A stretch of DNA of 9,408 nt, from NCBI GenBank assembly GCA_002685455.1, contig NYXF01000090.1, positions 1 through 9,408 on the forward strand, read 5' to 3'. Each line of letters starts with the position of its first letter. Position 1 is the first letter of the stretch. Positions 7,836-9,408 of the stretch are shown one piece after another. The notes beneath the pieces are model-generated. The model had not been told where the DNA came from. It ran no database searches and worked only from the letters and a program-made list of their open reading frames with translations. The position numbers and the translations under genes were made by a program. The stretch comes from Porticoccus sp. (lineage in GTDB: Bacteria; Pseudomonadota; Gammaproteobacteria; Pseudomonadales; Porticoccaceae).

Positions 7836-8546
7836 ATGCATAAAATCAAACGACTTGATAATAAAGATATAAATTTTCCAGACCCAAATCTAGCACTTAG
7901 AGAACCTAATGGACTTGTTGCATATATGGGTAATCTAGACGTTGAAACACTACTACAGGCATATAAAAAAGGTATTTTCCCTTGGTATGAGGAGAAACTT
8001 CAGCCAATTTTGTGGTGGTCACCAAATCCCAGAGCAGTCATTTTTCCAGATAGTATTAGGATTTCCCGCTCTCTCAAGAAGGCTATCAGAAACCAGCCAT
8101 GGGAGATAAGGATTAATACACAATTTGAGTCTGTAATAAATTATTGTAAAAATCTTCGAGAAAATGAGAAAAAGGGTACGTGGATCAATAGTAACATTCA
8201 GAATTCCTTTATTGATCTTCATTTTTCTGGGTTTGCTCACTCTTTAGAAGTTTGGTTAAATAATAATTTGGTTGGCGGATTGTATGGAGTTGTTATAGGT
8301 GACGTATTTTGTGGAGAATCTATGTTTAGCCTAAAATCGAATGCATCCAAAATAGCACTGGTTCAATTGGCTCTTTTATTAAAAAAATATACAAAAAATG
8401 GATTAATTGATTGTCAAATTGAAAATGAGCACCTAACTTCAATGGGAAGTGAGAATATCTCAAGAAAAGATTTTTTATCGCATCTTAAAAATTCAGATGA
8501 TAAACCGAATTTTTGGCCCAACTATTGGAAATTTATGACGATATAG
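7836..8546 (+). CDS. aat: Leucyl/phenylalanyl-tRNA-protein transferase
   Basis: Cytosolic enzyme that moves Leu or Phe from charged tRNA to proteins starting with Arg or Lys, creating N-degrons recognised by ClpS and destroyed by ClpAP. At 236 aa it is close to the 234 of E. coli. Signature segments in order are LREPNGLVAYMG at 21-32, GIFPWYEE at 46-53, PILWWSPNPRAVIFP at 57-71, GTWI at 114-117, AHSLEVW at 134-140, VGGLYGV at 146-152, FCGESMFS at 158-165 and LIDCQIENEH at 190-199. D192 and Q194 fall at the catalytic Asp/Gln pair known from the E. coli enzyme. The start is 7 bases after the trxB stop without a clear Shine-Dalgarno, so it probably depends on trxB translation. The C-terminus after NFWPNYW is short and variable, as usual. 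Confidence 0.96.
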   Translation: MHKIKRLDNKDINFPDPNLALREPNGLVAYMGNLDVETLLQAYKKGIFPWYEEKLQPILWWSPNPRAVIFPDSIRISRSLKKAIRNQPWEIRINTQFESVINYCKNLRENEKKGTWINSNIQNSFIDLHFSGFAHSLEVWLNNNLVGGLYGVVIGDVFCGESMFSLKSNASKIALVQLALLLKKYTKNGLIDCQIENEHLTSMGSENISRKDFLSHLKNSDDKPNFWPNYWKFMTI

Positions 8547-8588
8547 TCAATTAATACCTATTTTTTAATTTAAAAAGAACACATTATT

Positions 8589-9344
8589 ATGTCAAGAGAT
8601 GTATCACCTGATTTCAGAAGAATAAGAGTATTCTTAACCAATCCTCATCCATGTAGCTACTTACCAGGTAATGAAGCAACTACAGCTTTTGTTGCTGCTG
8701 CTGATCCAAACCTTGAGGTAATTTCGCATATTGAAATCACCTCTCGGCTGTATTCTCAGCTTTCTGATATGGGATTTAGGCGAAGTGGACAATATTTTTA
8801 TTCACCAAGATGTAAGTCCTGTGACGCTTGCATATCAGCAAGAGTAGTAGTCAGCTCATTCAAAAATAGTAAGCAACAGAAACGTTGTTTGAAACGTAAT
8901 GAGGATCTATCAGTATCAGTTGTCACAGAAATTGACGAACAGGAGCATTACCCTCTCTACAAAAAATATATCAGCACAAGACATGCCGATGGAGATATGT
9001 ATCCGCCTAACTTGCCACAATTCAGAGATTTTATAGGGAATCTTCGTGAATATTCCAAAATATTAGAAGTAAGACACAATGGAGAATTAATTTCTGCTGG
9101 TGTCATTGATTATTTAGAGGATGGTTTATCGGCAATTTATAGTTATTATTCTACAGATCCTATTTATAAAAAAAGAAGCTTGGGTAAATTTTCTATCCTA
9201 TCTCAGATATATCTGGCGAAGGAATTAGGTCTATCTTATTTATATTTGGGGTATTGGATAGAAAATAGCCCAAAAATGGCTTATAAATCAAATTATCGGC
9301 CTATGGAGATATTGAAAGACAGACAATGGACACTACTTGATTGA
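8589..9344 (+). CDS. bpt: Aspartate/glutamate leucyltransferase (Bpt; ATE-family aminoacyl-tRNA-protein transferase)
   Basis: Cytosolic enzyme of the Ate1-like family. Bacterial members of the Bpt group add Leu from Leu-tRNA to proteins beginning with Asp or Glu, feeding the same ClpS/ClpAP N-degron route as Aat. At 251 aa it is a little longer than typical Bpt (about 235-250). The N-terminal domain has C22 in HPCSYLPG, then GFRRSGQYFYSPRC and the cluster C75, C78, C81 (CxxCxxC), matching the conserved cysteines of the family, which bind an Fe-S cluster in some Ate1 proteins. The C-terminal GNAT-like domain has DGDMYPP at 134-140, YYSTDPIYKKRSLGKFS at 186-202 and YLGYWIENSPKMAYKSNYRP at 218-237. 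It follows aat by 42 bases; the ribosome-binding site is weak (AAAAAGAA, about 9 bases before the ATG). Older annotation as arginyl transferase (ate) is probably misleading for this subfamily. Confidence 0.95.
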   Translation: MSRDVSPDFRRIRVFLTNPHPCSYLPGNEATTAFVAAADPNLEVISHIEITSRLYSQLSDMGFRRSGQYFYSPRCKSCDACISARVVVSSFKNSKQQKRCLKRNEDLSVSVVTEIDEQEHYPLYKKYISTRHADGDMYPPNLPQFRDFIGNLREYSKILEVRHNGELISAGVIDYLEDGLSAIYSYYSTDPIYKKRSLGKFSILSQIYLAKELGLSYLYLGYWIENSPKMAYKSNYRPMEILKDRQWTLLD

Positions 9345-9358
9345 CTTTGTTTTTTTTT
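9321..9358 (+). terminator. Weak terminator-like hairpin and T-tract after bpt
   Basis: AGACAAT (9321-9327) can pair with ATTGACT (9340-9346) with one A-A mismatch and a 12-base loop, overlapping the bpt stop. It is followed shortly by nine T residues at 9350-9358. The stem is weak and A/T-rich, so termination may be partial or the T-run may be fortuitous. Confidence 0.3.
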
Positions 9359-9379
9359 CAGGCAGAATGCGGCTAAATT

Positions 9380-9385
9380 TATAAT
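9380..9385 (+). promoter_or_regulatory. Candidate -10 box for the next rightward gene
   Basis: A perfect TATAAT lies 35 bases after the bpt stop. The best upstream partner is TTTTCA at 9355-9360 with a 19-base spacer; TTGACT at 9341-9346 is too far away. No start codon with a lasting frame follows before the window ends. From gene order in Pseudomonas-type genomes the next gene would be infA, which fits a separately transcribed gene, but that gene is outside the window. Confidence 0.4.
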
Positions 9386-9408
9386 ACCGATCTACACCTA
9401 CTGAGTAA

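Noticed and set aside
8562..8576. TTTTTAA-T-TTAAAAA palindrome between aat and bpt
   Set aside because: Composed only of A and T in an AT-rich spacer, with a one-base centre; it cannot form a stable terminator and matches no known operator.
9341..9346. TTGACT as the -35 partner of TATAAT at 9380
   Set aside because: The spacer would be 33 bases, about twice the usable length for a sigma-70 promoter.

Overview
This is an AT-rich window of a bacterial chromosome, with roughly one third to two fifths G+C by eye. Every gene encodes a housekeeping protein that reads as gammaproteobacterial. The thioredoxin reductase, the fused siroheme synthase CysG and the gamma domain of FtsK closely resemble the Escherichia coli proteins as I remember them. 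The gene order is the ftsK-lolA-crcB-serS-cysG / trxB-aat-bpt neighbourhood known from Pseudomonas and related marine gammaproteobacteria. Low G+C, very tight packing and short spacers suggest a small-genome, probably marine, member of that class; this is inference.

Layout: the window is two divergent transcription units facing away from a 139-bp spacer at 6739-6877. The leftward unit runs ftsK (cell-division DNA translocase), lolA (periplasmic lipoprotein carrier), crcB (fluoride channel), serS (seryl-tRNA synthetase), cysG (siroheme synthase) and gor (glutathione reductase, cut by the left edge). Its gaps are a 1-base overlap, 59, 16, 5 and 8 bases, so at least the parts on either side of the 59-base lolA-crcB gap are likely co-transcribed and translationally coupled. 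The rightward unit runs trxB (thioredoxin reductase), aat and bpt (the two bacterial N-degron aminoacyl-tRNA-protein transferases). It ends in a T-tract, followed by a consensus -10 box that probably serves the next gene; infA would be expected there from synteny.

How the genes work together: Aat and Bpt form one functional pair that adds Leu or Phe to protein N-termini for ClpS/ClpAP degradation. TrxB and Gor are the two NADPH-dependent disulfide reductases of the cytosol and sit at opposite ends of the window. CysG makes siroheme for sulfite/nitrite reductases. FtsK and LolA are linked by the classic stop/start overlap, while CrcB and SerS are housekeeping passengers.

I see no mobile element, CRISPR array, phage gene, tRNA or rRNA, and no stretch above 300 bases without a gene. 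I do not think the window holds a new biological system. The observations worth a second look are small: the apparent absence of rarA between lolA and crcB, nested repeats in that gap, a well-placed short upstream reading frame overlapping the serS start, overlapping divergent -10 boxes with an inverted repeat beside them, and two start codons best moved inward on ribosome-binding-site evidence.
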